The translations under genes and the position numbers were made by a program. From Ancylostoma caninum (taxonomy: Eukaryota; Nematoda; Chromadorea; Rhabditida; Ancylostomatidae), in assembly GCA_037903475.1 (NCBI GenBank), contig JBAJFG010000425.1, positions 186,001 through 250,000 of the forward strand: DNA of 64,000 nt, written 5' to 3'. The notes beneath the pieces are model-generated. The model ran no database searches and was not told the origin of the DNA. It saw nothing but the letters and a program-made list of their open reading frames with translations. Of this stretch, positions 46,950 through 58,581 are shown one piece after another. The first letter of the stretch is position 1, and each line of letters starts with the position of its first letter.

Positions 46950-47520
46950 TAGGAAGAATTTGTGCAGGCAGACGCTGAAGCGATTTTATCATTCTCGCTA
47001 ACACACGATCGTCTTTGGTGGCGAGGAACTTTTCACTGTAGCAGACGCCGAGTGTGACAGGATTTCGACCAAATCTGTTGAATCTATTGCTTGGACCTAC
47101 TCCAAGGCAGAACTGTTGCTAGAACAAGCCAACGCCTGTTTTTGACGTCTCGGCGCGATATAATGTCCAGTGGCAAGGGTCCTTTAGTTTTTGTGGATTC
47201 TGATGTTAAAATTTAAACTTGCGTGTGCAAGGAGGTATTTCCATAAATCATTTTTGAATCGAGGAGATCTGCACTTTTTGAAAATAGAAGACATGACCTG
47301 CAACAGAGCTCCGTTCTGCAGAAAAGGCAAAAAAAGTGTTAAAGATAGAAAATGTGAGCGTTTGCTGGTCTACATGGGAGCATTCAGTGGGCATTCTTGT
47401 TGTCAAGTTTACATCCTTTTCGAAGGCAGCCCAAACTCTCTGGTGCTTGAAAATTGGCGAGCGACCTCCTCTTTTCATCTGTTGCGCTTTTATATTATGA
47501 ATATAGATCATTTTCAATGA
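46950..47520 (+). pseudogene. Decayed Tc-family transposase
   Basis: Plus-strand frames in series: SGKGPLVFVDSDVKI resembles the G..PL.FV..GVK block, then HKSFLNRGDLHF and EDMTCNRAPFCRKGKKS resemble the W..QD.AP.H.A region of Tc3-like transposases, with frame changes and stops. No TIRs were identified. Confidence 0.45.
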
Positions 47521-47704
47521 GAGCAGAAATCGCGAAAAAAGCCGCATTATTTATGCAGCAATATTTTTATCTATCCTTCTTCGCAAGTCGAGAATAATAG
47601 ACAACATCCACAACATGCGTTTATACCAAGGTTTCCGCTTATATAAATCATACACAATGTTGAAACTGTATTTGTAACTTTTTAACACTGAACAATAAAA
47701 AGGA

Positions 47705-50700
47705 CTAAATACTTCTCAAATTACACACAGACTTGGGATCATCGGTCCGGTATCGCTTGCCGCTAAGTATGAACTGGATGAGATGACACGGTGCAAAGGA
47801 ACAACTGCGAACGGCGTGTGTAATGTCTTTAGGGGCTCTCATGTTATTGTCTTTGTAGTATATCTTAAAAAGCAAAAATCAAACTAACAGTATGGATAAA
47901 ACTCGCTAATAATCAACGTAACTAACCCGAATCATTGGTTTCTTCATCTGTTCGTACAACTCGATAATCACCAACGCATTAAAATCCGGTATTGTTGTGC
48001 CTAGCGCTTCTTCGCCGCATCCAAGGGAGTGCAAAAACGCCAGAATCAGCCAGTCTTGCTTAACGAGGACAAGCTTGCCTTTAGTTATTACATTAGTAAG
48101 ATATCTCAAGCCAGTACCGTAGAATAGGCAGTGAATTTCCTTTGAACACTGCCATTCCTTTCGTATTCTCTCCACTGCTTCCAGAGATCATCGATGATTC
48201 TGTTCATCAGATAGCCCTGTTTCAGTTTTAATATCTCTCTGTCGTGGTAGTCAGCGACGGAGACGGTGAAATGATATACCTGCAAAACTGCGTGAGCACT
48301 GGTTTGCTTACTAATATTAATCAAAGCCACAACCCAGAGACAGGGCCAAGTACGGCACAGGTAAGCTGCTGCAAGTGAATAATAGAAAGTGATTTCATAA
48401 ATGCTAAAATATTGCAGCCGAAAGCGCGGCAAGAGGTATCTTCTCTGAACGAGCACATAACGATGCGCCAGATTGCAGCTCAGACGGAAGATGAAACCTC
48501 GAGCTGGTAGACGAATTTTCTGCTTCACCTGCAGTTTTTGCCGCCAATACGAGTTCTCTGTTTTTTAAAACGGAAAAGCAAAGCTCCAAAGCATCTCGAA
48601 AGCGGAAACATCAGTCGATGCTGCCTTTAACAACTCACCTTCTCATAGAGTTCATAGATTCTCTTTCTGTTACGATTGAACCATTCTGGCATTGGAAGTC
48701 CGTTGCGATCCTTAACATGCGCTGTGCTCATTTTTGATGGTCTAGCCAGTGATTATCGCAAGGGTACGGAGATCTCTCACCCCTCCCTTCCTCTCCCGCT
48801 TTCCAAAAGTGTTGGAGCAACTGTGGTGAAATCGGAATCACTTCATGAAGTTGATAAAAAATTCATATTATTGTTTCACAATTCTGATCGAAATTTTTCA
48901 CCCCCCCCCCCTCCCTCCCCAATTTAATTCTTTTAATCTAAAGTCTCTTTCCTTGTGGCATCTTTCTGTTTTTTCAGGCAATGAACCCGTTTCTTCCTCC
49001 CACGCCCCGTCCGTCACTGCTTGCGGTCCATTATCACGAGGGTTGGCTCACCATTTGGACGAGTGATTCCACCTTCGAAAAGGCTTCAGCGGTCGGGAAT
49101 AAATCGCTGTTGTTCTTTAGCAAACCAATACATTCGAAAATGAAACCTTCATAGACTGGCCACTAAAAGATCAAATTTCACTTCAACTTCCAATATTAGG
49201 GGATATACACTGATTACGAGTAAGCGTCAGTCATAAGGGCAAATCATAGTATTAGGTTGGTCCGAAAGTTTCGCATCAAGATATCTTCTAGGATCTAGAG
49301 TCCCATAGACTTTGAATCGAACTGACACTACATGTGAACTGTAGGATACACTTCGGTGCGGCCGTACAATAATCGCCAGACATCTCCAAGCGCTCGGTTT
49401 AAAAAAAACTGATGACGGCTCGGGTCAACCACAAAGTGAGTGCCTTGCAGGACTGAGTCTGTGCCAGATTTTGCTGCTTCACACAGGAAGAACGTTCTCC
49501 GCCAGGTCATTATTGGAGATGAGAGTTGGGTGCTGTGTGTTAACTGTGTGTTAACCACACAAGAGAAAAAAGCTGACTCCCGCATGGCGAACCATCTCCA
49601 AAACAGCCGAAAGGAAGAATGCACGACAGAAGGTTTTTCTGTGTTATTGGTGGAATTCCGAGGGAATGCTGTATAGGGAACTTCTGACACCTGCGCCATC
49701 GTGACTGCCTAAGTCTACTCTTTTTAACTACAGAAATTGGGCAGCCGCAACTCGCTTGGAGCGGGGAAAATTGACCATTTTGCTCGTTCTGACTTATTCC
49801 CGTCTGAATACCACTTGTTCGGAGCCCTGCAGCTGCATTTACGAGGACAGAAATTCGATGATTGGACCAAAGCGAAAAGCGAGATTTCAAGCCTCCTAGA
49901 CTTGCAGCTGCCAAAGTTCTAGACTTCTGGAGCTGATGCTCTAGTGAAACGTTGGCCATACCTCGTGAACCATGAAGATGAGAGTTGAGTGCTGTGTGTT
50001 AACCACACACGAGAAAAAAGCTGACTCCCGCGTGGCGAACCATCTCCAAAACAGCCGAAAGGAAGAATGCACGACAGAAGGTTTTTCTGTGTTATTGTGG
50101 AATTCCGAGGGAATGCTGTATAGAGAACTTCCCATAATTGTCCTGTTGATTTATATCTATTCGCAATGAAAATAAGATTCTTTGAAAAAAGTATGAAATT
50201 AGGTGCAAGACTTTCGGACCAACCTAATAGATGCGTGTGTTTAACTGATAACTGCGCTTGCGACTCTGCGATGAAGGACAGGCTTAGTCGCGGCCTTGAT
50301 GAAGCTCAGACGCACATATTCGAGGTACCGCAGTAATCCGCGGCTATCACAAGTGACTCTCATTCATGGTATGCATACCCAGAACCCCAAAAACAAATTG
50401 TTTACAACCATCAGGTGAGCAAGTTTCTGATCGAATCTGGAACTTGCTCTCACAAAAGCTTGTCGACAACTTGTTTTAACACTTCCTTGCCGACAGGTTG
50501 CTAGCCGTAAAAACTTGTCGACAACTCATTTCTTCCCTTCTTCACTGACAATTTAGAGCTCTACAAGATTGTCCAATGTAGGACTTGTCGAGAATGCCTC
50601 AACTGTCATTGATTTCATGGCTGTTCCTCTTCTTAAGTTGCAACATGGTCACCATTGGATGGTGCTCTCAGCGGCTGCATCGTATGCTACGCGGGTACTG

Positions 50701-52964
50701 GAACTTGACCCACTCTCGTCGACAAGCTGTTGAATTGAAAGGTTGCCGACAACTTATTCAGCCAGAAGCCTACTGACAAGTATATTTAGATAAGCTGGTA
50801 GACAACTTGTCGAGGGAAATCCTGTTGCGAACTTAGTTTTGAGTGGCATGATGACGTCAAACTTGTCCACAACGACTCGCTGGTCAAAATTTTGTTTGCA
50901 AGTTGTTTTTGGGCAAGGCTGGGCCGACAACTTGTTATTAGGGTTCTGAGTATCCTGTTGATCGGTTATATAAAAAATCTTCTTCAAATGGAGGCATGCG
51001 TCTTACGCAAGTAGGTCTGATATAAACTTCCCGATTCTTCGATAACATAAGCAACTTACGCTAACGTGAGCAGGTGGCATTTTTCCGCATTTCTTATTTA
51101 TTCGTGAGGTTTCCACTGGACAACCTTGTAGATGCTCCAGAAGCTGAAATTTGCTCTTTTTTCGTCGTGCAGGGATTCTCTGCGATGAATTTCTCACGTT
51201 ATCGTTCTTTTCTTGGGCGTAAATAGGCACCGGAGTGAACTGAGAATTTTCATTCTTCGCCCACATGCCGGAACCGACTATTCCAGCACAGAACAGACAT
51301 CTATTGTTTGCTCGGCTTCGAAAATAGATCTGGAAGTGTGCTATGTTAGGATAGGCGTGTCGTCTGTGAACTGAGGTCTAAAATGCGTCACCTCTGAAGG
51401 CAAGAGAGGTGTTCGAAGAAATCCTGTTTTAACGTAGCGATCACCCAGAAGTTGTCCGAGTTTAAAGGTATCCGTGAGGCCAACCTGGAAATCTGTTCCA
51501 CTAAAATTAAGTTGGTTCTGATTTGAATGCGCATAGTAAACTGTTGGCTACTAGGCAGGGTTATTCTGGCGTAACCCCGCGCATTGTCTATAGTGTGCTT
51601 TATTGCCAGACCGGTCACAGAATTAGATGCAAAATAAGCGAAACGGTTTCCGCAGGATTTCATTTGTTTCCAGCGATTTTGTGAGGAATTTTTGGAATAG
51701 TATTAAAAGGGAAATATTTTTTTGTATTTTCTTGGCTAGGTGTTTTTTCTAAATGCAGATAGGGGATAGCTAAGAACCAGAGGTTGTAATCCGCACGTTA
51801 AACGCCTATCTAGAAATGCCCTGAAATCTGCAATTCTTCTTTCTGCAAGCAGCAGCTCAATCTCTTCCTTCTTCGCATGCAACAAAAAAGGACATGACCC
51901 ATGTAGGTTGCAGCAGTCTAGGGAAGCTTCTGCTCATGTTTTGCATTGGTTGAGAAGACCTTTTATGTTCCAAACAGTTCTGTATTCCAAGTACAGGAAT
52001 GGCAGGGCCCGGCCAAAATCTTACCTACCGAGGTTTTTTGCTCTCTAGAGTCCAAACCATATATGCACCATGTACCTCAAGTTTGAGACCTCGGTATTAG
52101 CTCTATCGCTAGATATGGGACAAAACGTCCGAGGATTACGGTAGCAAAACAGGTAGGAAAACACGCTCCAACCAACAAAAGCTGCGCGAGTGCATGCTGA
52201 ACAAAGATGGACGCTCAAATACATATAGGCTGGCGAACACTTCGTGAAATCTTCCCCACCCCATCAAAAGGACCACTGGTCCTTTGAATATGATTTATTT
52301 CCTACGACGCCACAATAAACAGCATGTACGGCGCGCCGTATAACGTCATTTGAAAGCACGGACTCCACGAACCAGCAAACGCCATACCGGAATTGGTTGC
52401 TGGAAAGCGTTTGTTGCGGAACTTTTTCAGGGATTGTTCCATAGTTTTCGTCCATTGCGTCGTCGTCGGCTACGAATCCAATAGAAATTCGAGAGAGGGA
52501 ATTTTGCCCCTTATCTTGCCTTTAAGATCTCTGCATTCACCGATTCAGCTTTCGTGGGCGGGGCCAGCCAATAACATGCGCGCCACTGTCCAGCAGGACT
52601 CACATCCGTTATTTCTCCGGGTCCGTTCGGGAACATTGCTGCGATTGTGGCGTTCTCGATCACTACGGGCGCTCTAGCACCATGTCGGAAAAGCTGAACA
52701 TCGCTGTTGTTGTTGTGCTACAGTGCGAAAATGTGCCCTTCAGTAACTCACTACAGTCACTGCCACCAACTTCATTTCACCAGTTATGAGATTCACAACC
52801 ATAGGTTTATGAGTGATTGGCTTGAATATGAGCAGCACAATGAAGGTGACGCACGCCTGAAAGTCAGTCTTTTTTTGTGAGATTTTGCGGGACCAGCACG
52901 TACTTACCAACATTACGAAGACTGCGGCCGCTGTTAAGCAGTACTTCAGGTTTGGGTTCCCCAT
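47705..52964 (-). CDS. Histidine acid phosphatase-like protein, active site altered, possibly a pseudogene
   Basis: Supported exons: 52964-52908, 52856-52752, 51484-51392, 51329-51198, 51143-51060, 48721-48639, 48279-48118, 48058-47927 and 47863-47705. They start with a long hydrophobic segment (LTAAAVFVML joined to ACVTFIVLLIF), a signal peptide or anchor. Family blocks: GLTDTFKLGQLLGDRYV, IYFRSRANNRCLFCAG, NSQFTPVPIYA, GLPMPEWF, LKLKQGYLMNRI, DWLILAFLHSLG, PDFNALVIIELYE, and the C-terminal KRYRTDDPKSVCNL. Where active enzymes have His-Asp after AYST, this reads Gln-Asp. The exon that should carry RHGxRxP (between 52752 and 51484) and a middle exon (between 51060 and 48721) were not found. 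Most spliced phases fit, so decay may be recent or the protein may be non-catalytic. Confidence 0.65.
49252..50227 (+). mobile_element. Rearranged mariner in an intron of the phosphatase-like gene
   Basis: TA at 49250-49251 and 50228-50229. Ends TTAGGTTGGTCCGAAAGTTT and, in reverse, TTAGGTTGGTCCGAAAGTCT. Transposase pieces on the plus strand: IIGDESWVL (first catalytic Asp region), then FPSEYHLFGALQLHLRGQKF (last Asp region shows Glu or Ser here). About 155 bp around the GDESWV block (49519-49682) recur at 49976-50131. Confidence 0.85.
50455..50940. repeat. Cluster of about ten CTTGTCGACAACTTGT-like motifs
   Basis: Core motif at or near 50458, 50489, 50512, 50581, 50713, 50741, 50797, 50859 and 50921, in both orientations, irregular spacing. 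The motif is itself near-palindromic (ACAAGTTGTCGACAAG). It sits in the same intron interval of the phosphatase-like gene. Confidence 0.65.
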
Positions 52965-53023
52965 GATCGACGAGCCAGGAAGAAGAAGAGGATTGAAATA
53001 AGATCCATATGAAAATGGCCTCC

Positions 53024-53032
53024 ATTTATATA
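53024..53032 (-). promoter_or_regulatory. TATA-like box of the phosphatase-like gene
   Basis: TATATAAAT on the minus strand, 60-68 bp before the ATG at 52964. Confidence 0.4.
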
Positions 53033-53229
53033 GGAGTTGTTATGAAAACAAAGAATCAATCATCTTTGTTAGAATTTTTACGAAACAATTAGCGGTCGTT
53101 TATGATGAAGAATGATTCTGGTTGCTTACTTATTTCACGTATCCCTTAGAGTTTTCCAGACTTCGTCGGTAATTGTTGCGATCGTCATGACTAGTTGGCG
53201 GTCGCGATAAAGGAAAAGCGCGAAAAGTA

Positions 53230-53492
53230 CAGTGGACGTCAATGGCGTTGGCCCATCTGTGGCCTTGAGAAGGACGTCGCGCAACTGCGCTGCGTGTAAG
53301 CTATGTATTCTGCTGCTGTTATGCAATTTCTTACAGCTTTTCTACTCGATTCTAAGGATTTCCGAGCAAATCAGGGAGAAAAGACCCTAGAAATGGCATT
53401 CCGCAGGTGACAACACCTATCCCGGCGCGTGCGGCGCGGTTGCGCTGCGTCCTTCTCAAGGTCGCAGAAGGGCCACTGCCGTTGGTCCACTG
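53230..53492. mobile_element. MITE, CAGTGG family, copy 2
   Basis: 263 bp, TA at 53228-53229 and 53493-53494. Ends CAGTGGACGTCAATGGCG and, in reverse, CAGTGGACCAACGGCAG. Arms of about 50 bp pair with mismatches. Relative of 34715-34970. Confidence 0.82.
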
Positions 53493-53882
53493 TAAGTTGA
53501 TGGCAGTAGCAATTGCCTTCAGAAGTGTGAGGTAGCCGGGGTAGTAAAGCAGGGGGTAGTGGCAAAGCCGGGTATACGGTCCAGTGGAATATATTCAAGA
53601 AATATTGAGAAATTTTGATTAATCACCCGGTTGCCTACCGATAACACCACCATCAAATGCCGGACATGAAAATTTGGGTGCTGCTTTCGTGAAACAACTC
53701 TTACTTTCACGGGGGGGGGGGGTGAGAGCAGGCGAACGAATTCAAACCCAGATCTGATAAAGTTTATATGACTTTTAAGTTACTCATGGGAGTGTAGGAT
53801 TTTTCTGATCGATAGGGGGATACCGTTCGTCCTAGTTATTATCGCAACGTTAGAATTTCCAACGTGATAGGTGTATGGTGTA

Positions 53883-54289
53883 TTAGCTCACAGAGGGCGC
53901 CTGATCCGACTTTGTCTGCGATTACGACTTTGCCCTCAGGATGCGTCTGGAAGGATATTTCAGCGAATGGCAGTAGGGAACATAAGAATGGAAGGAATCA
54001 CACCATATATGACGCTGCCAACTAATTTGTCCGCATAAAAATACAAGTTGGGAATGAATGGCCACAATCCGGACCGTTCGGGGTGTGGCACAGTGAAAAT
54101 GAAATGGCGGCATAACTCGAACCGTTCGGATTTTGCCATCCATTTTCTACTTTGCATTTTTGCGAGGACAAACTAGTTGGCAGCGTCATATATGCATATC
54201 AAAAAAGTGCAAAAAATAGATCAGTTAGCCGAAAAATGATGAGGTCGCAGTTGCGGACAAAGTCGGATCGGGCGCCCTCTGTGAGCTAA
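53883..54289. mobile_element. MITE, TTAGCTCACAG family, with nested element
   Basis: Ends TTAGCTCACAGAGGGCGCC and GGCGCCCTCTGTGAGCTAA. Without the nested element it matches 18752-19095 along its length. Confidence 0.85.
54008..54190. mobile_element. Nested 183-bp MITE with TA duplication
   Basis: Ends TATGACGCTGCCAACTAATT and its near complement, flanked by TA. The relative at 18752-19095 has the empty site (CATCATATGCATATC near 18875). Confidence 0.85.
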
Positions 54290-54701
54290 TCGACTGTATT
54301 TTTGCTCGCCGGAGTAACAACGTCGATAACGATTGATTTCTCATCATTTGGTATGAGAGGAAAACCCAGAAGGACAGACCAACGCACTAGAATGAATTAA
54401 TCTTTAGCTAACGATTAATCATTTCGTATCTTCAATCTTTTTCTCATGTGACGTAGGCAGATGAACTGAGAAGATTCATTGGTATTATACATGACTTAAA
54501 TACAATACAGTTTACGTGAACAGGAGTCAAATAGATCCAAAGCAAGCTCATGGGATCTAATAAAAACAGCATAGGTAGCGTTTAAAAGTATGTTTCTCTA
54601 AACAACGATTTAAAATAAAGATTAAGAGTTATGCGAATCGTCGTTGTTATTCGAACTGGATTACTTAAGTTAAGATGACGCTCATGCTCTTTTGATTTTT
54701 T

Positions 54702-55241
54702 TTACTTCTGATGGGTCCATAGATCAAGTGTAGCAGTCGATGCCCTCGGGCCGGCTGGCTGTAGTTGTGAGGGTGCATTTGTGGTGTCAGATGGTTTTGG
54801 GGATGCCGATGGCATCTGCGAATTTCCTCCTCCATTCTTCCGCCGGTTTTTCCGCAAATAACGAATGGACAGAACCAAGAGAACAACCAACACCAATTGT
54901 ACGGTGATTAAAATTGTCATAATAACAGCATAGAGTGCACTGAAACAGAGCGGAATTCGGGAATTTCTTGTTCAAATGTTGCAGCAAAACAAAGGAAGCC
55001 TGAAGCCCTTACGTGTTAGGATTACTCTCTTCGCGGAATTGGTGTGAAAATACTCCTTTGTCATGAAGGTAATTATGCTGATCGTTGTCATTCGTCGTTT
55101 CTTCTGAAACAAAGCTCAGACAGTTCTTCTGAAACAGATCTTACTTTCTTTGGGAGCGAATCGTTAATCGGAGCTAGGGCTTTTCTCGTAAGAGCTACCC
55201 AGACTGATTTTCACTGTACTTACGGCAGCTATCTCTAACAT
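54702..55241 (-). CDS. Small single-pass membrane protein, family unknown
   Basis: Three exons: 55241-55224, 55128-55013 and 54939-54702, with phases 0 and 2, giving 123 residues. The N-terminal part (MLEIAAKNCLSF, then acidic/polar FSHQFREESNPN) leads into a strong membrane segment (ALYAVIMTILITVQLVLVVL and on) followed by a basic stop-transfer (RYLRKNRRKNGG) and a Ser/Pro-rich tail ending DLWTHQK. The topology suggests a short N-terminal exterior and a cytoplasmic tail. Exon 2 has two tandem GTTTCAGAAGAA acceptors (55129 and 18 codons' distance downstream about 55104); I chose the first since it keeps phase with exon 1. No family recognised. Confidence 0.5.
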
Positions 55242-56845
55242 CTAGTGAAAATCAAAAACGGTATAAATCTAGCTAGAAGGTAAAGAGCACAGCCATTTCC
55301 AAATTTATAATAGCTTCAATTGCTCAGAACTTCTTCGTAACCCGATCAGGAATGGGGATGACTCCGTTCATTACATTTTTTACGTAGTGGGTTGTCAGAT
55401 ACGTCACTCCGCTTTTTTAGTGTTTGCTTTCCTTGCACTTCTTTCACATTTTAGCCACTACAGACATCCTACAGCGCTTCTTTTTTGCTTTGCAAAGGTA
55501 TTACCTTATTCGTAAGGACTAAGTAATTTTTTCACAATCTCAGGCATCTTAAATGGGAAAAACTCAAGGTGGTAAGAACCCTTTTCGACATTTGTTTCAT
55601 TTCATAAATCAGGAAGTGACCAGATAGGTCGTCAGATTCTAGACCTTCTCGACGCGGATTCCACCGGTGCATATAAACTGCCTCCAAACTTCATTGAGAC
55701 CGCTTTTCCTAACTGCGTATTTACCATTTTGTTGAGGTTAATTGACGTGGCAAACCATGCATCACTGTTGACCTTTTCGATCGAGCAGGCCAAGACTTCG
55801 TGGCCGCTGCTGCTGTTCTGGCTGGGCAGCCATCACATACTACTTCGAAGCACAAACACACATCGACTCAATAGAGTTAGCTTTTTGTCCAGGCCAGCAG
55901 ATGTGTGCACTATGTATGTTCGCAGGTAGAAGGTCATTCACTTTGTTCAACTTACTGTTGTGATTTTCAAGCGGCTGGCTTCACTGAAAGCGATTTCTTT
56001 CGGAAGAGAAATTTTTCGTGAGTGCTACCTTTAATATTAGAGGTGATACACAGATTTCTACGTCAGCTTGGTTCAGCAAACTGATATAGACCACGTTCCA
56101 AAAAGAAAAACGGTCACGAGACCATTCCGAAACAATTTAAGCGCCGTGTTGGTAAATTAGGGAGTCCTCGTCGAAGAACACTGCGCAGAATTGCAGCCCT
56201 TGCAGATATTACCACTGAAAATCGCTGAGAACTTTTTCTGAACATTCTAGACCACAAACGGTGGCACGAGGTCCAAAACAGTACGTGTAAGCACATAATC
56301 CCCCTCCCCCTAAATCAGGGTGTGCTTGTAATTTTGCGTGGGCACGTAAATTTGCAACGTTCAGCATGGCGCGACGGAGTGACGCGACGGCTTCGCTATC
56401 CGTCGCGTCGCGCGTGTTGTGGCCGTTGGCGTGACCCCGTCCCGTCGCGAAAAAATATAAACACTCCTTGTTGTACATAGCTAAAATCAGGTTGCTGAGA
56501 AGGTTCAGAATCTATTGCTAGCTCAAACACGAATATGAGGTAGTACACTGCTTGTAACTAGACGCGAGACACACTACTTTCAACCCCGAATGTGCATATC
56601 CATATTTTGCCCTTGTGGACTTCCGGTATCCGACACATCCGATATTCCGGTGTTTTAAGAACTTTCAACTTCCACATTCTGACCACTGGAAATTTAAATT
56701 CGACTGCCGCTCATCCCTCGTGTCAATACACGCCAAATACGCTGATCAGCGTGCCGAACCGTGTCGCATATGGGTTGCGTGCGTCTGCGAGGTGACTCCT
56801 GGGAGATGCAAGACTAAATCATTTTAACTGTGACTACACCACAAT
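55242..56845. other. No supported gene; one TTAA-element end
   Basis: 55900-56034 resembles the right half of the TTAA MITE at 42912-43338 (ends GTGAGTGCTACC-TTTAA). Near 56370-56410 there is an imperfect GACGGCTTCGCTATCCGTC palindrome. Short open frames only. Confidence 0.45.
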
Positions 56846-57360
56846 TCATAAGTCATAAAAATTCATAAGAGAAATGTATAAAAAGCGGGTGAAAACTAAA
56901 CCTTCATTTTCTTTTGAATCCGTTACAGTTTCCGAAGCCGACTCCACTCCTTTATCCTGTTCTTTCGGAGAACTCTGTTTACTTTCCGCTTCGACTGTAG
57001 TTAACCGTCCTTTACTTGTAGCTCTAACACCTGTAGTGACTGCGATTGTGGTAGTAGTGGTAGTGGTAGAGATGGTGACAGCTGTTGTTGTTGGTGGTGC
57101 TGGTTTTGTTTTTTCTTTCGTTGTTTTTACAGTCTTCACAGCAGTGGTGGCTTTTTCTGGTTTTGCCGTCTTTGCTGGTTTTGTCTTTTGTGCTGGCTTT
57201 GGTGTTGCTGGTTTTGCCGTTTTCGCTGGTCCTGCCGTTTTTCCTGGTTTTGCAGTCTTTGCTGGTTTTACGGTTTCCGTTGGTTTCGCTGGTTTTGCCG
57301 TTTTGGCTAATAGTGCTGGCTTTGGTGCGTTTGCTTCTCTCGCCGCTCTTGCTGAAGAAA
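56846..57360 (-). CDS. Lys/Pro/Ala/Thr-rich low-complexity exon
   Basis: One minus frame runs open from an acceptor (TTTTTCTTCAG at about 57361) to a stop at 56846. It begins with irregular repeats of KPAKTAKPAK type, reminiscent of histone-H1 tails, then a Thr run (ISTTTTTTTIAVTT), then a charged part (EAESKQSSPKEQDKG). The opposite strand gives an equally long Val/Phe/Gly-rich frame, which I take as its shadow. The first exon is unresolved: a MLAV start with GT donor near 57882 is a candidate but the phase does not match. Function unknown. Confidence 0.4.
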
Positions 57361-58581
57361 AATTTTAAGTGTTAAGAAGTAATTGTTTATTTTTATTGCA
57401 CATAATACTGATAAATCTAGGGTTGAGGGGTCCATAAGTTCAGAGACAAAGATATTGAAACAGACAAGCGTCCACTCATATGTGTATGGAGGTTATAGGC
57501 TACTTTGCACCTGGGGTTATCGATCGATTTATCGATCATATCAAATTTATCGATTTTTCGTAATTTTGTCCAGGGGTCGGTAGAGACATGTCTTTCGGGG
57601 TTCCTCAACACGCTGAATACAAATATGACGACCATTCCGCACGAAATATATTGATTTATTGATTTTATCGATTGTTTCATTTTCGCTCAGGGACGGACAA
57701 AGACATGTCTACTGGGGTTCCTCGATACTCTGAATGTAAATATGACAACCACTTTGTACGAATAGAGGCGCATCGCGGTCCCGCCCCTGTCCGCGTACCT
57801 TTGGAGTTCCCTGTATGTAGACTTACCATCTCGACCGAGGATTCCCTTGACTAAGAAAATAAGAGCATAATCTTACCACCGCCAACATCCCGTAAGAGAT
57901 AATTAATTCATTCAATTTATAGATGCAAAATTTATGGAGGCACGGAAATTTCCGTTGGTGCTGCGTTTGAGTGGAATGAGTTGATGAGATATTTGTTAGG
58001 TTGAAAATGCAACCATAATATTGTCCACATGATGACATTATTTAGGCACTCGTTTCACACCCTTCAGTTTCAGACATGTAGGAGACTTGAACAGGAGCAA
58101 ATTTTTGCTTCACTTCTTTCTAAAAGGAAAAAAAAAGCTCACACAACGATATATCAGAACTTTCGATGGTGTTGAGGCGATGGATCAAGCATTCGATAGT
58201 GGATCTGAAACATACATATTAACATTGGTCTTGAAAGTGAACACACCAGATTTCTACAATCCTACGTATCGTCCAGATTAATTGTGGAATTTATATACTG
58301 ATTTGCTAGTAATGCTAGTACATCACTAAGCTCCTAAGTGTTCAGCTTAGGAAGAAGGACAGTTTGTGAAGGTAGCATAGATTGTTGCAGAGAAGATATG
58401 TAAAGCTGTTCACAAAGCCATCTCAGATAAAGGGTGCGCGGAAGTCTTAAGGACATCTGGTTTGTCCCCCGCAGGACTATAGGAACTTATAGCTTCTTAT
58501 AGCTCTCTATCTATTGTAACATTGTAAAATATCTGCTTATGCTTGCCATTGATTACGCTTTTTTTTCGAACTACTCAAGTA
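57361..58581. other. Helitron-type ATCGAT-rich fragments and spacer
   Basis: 57500-57760 repeats TTATCGAT-rich units also seen at 38580-38740 and 4275-4330, with CACCTGGGGTTATCGATCG. Nothing gene-like is supported in the rest. Confidence 0.5.

Noticed and set aside
56874..57368. 164-codon plus open frame rich in Val, Phe and Gly
   Set aside because: It is the complement of the Lys/Pro/Ala-rich minus exon. The minus frame has a splice acceptor and more plausible composition.
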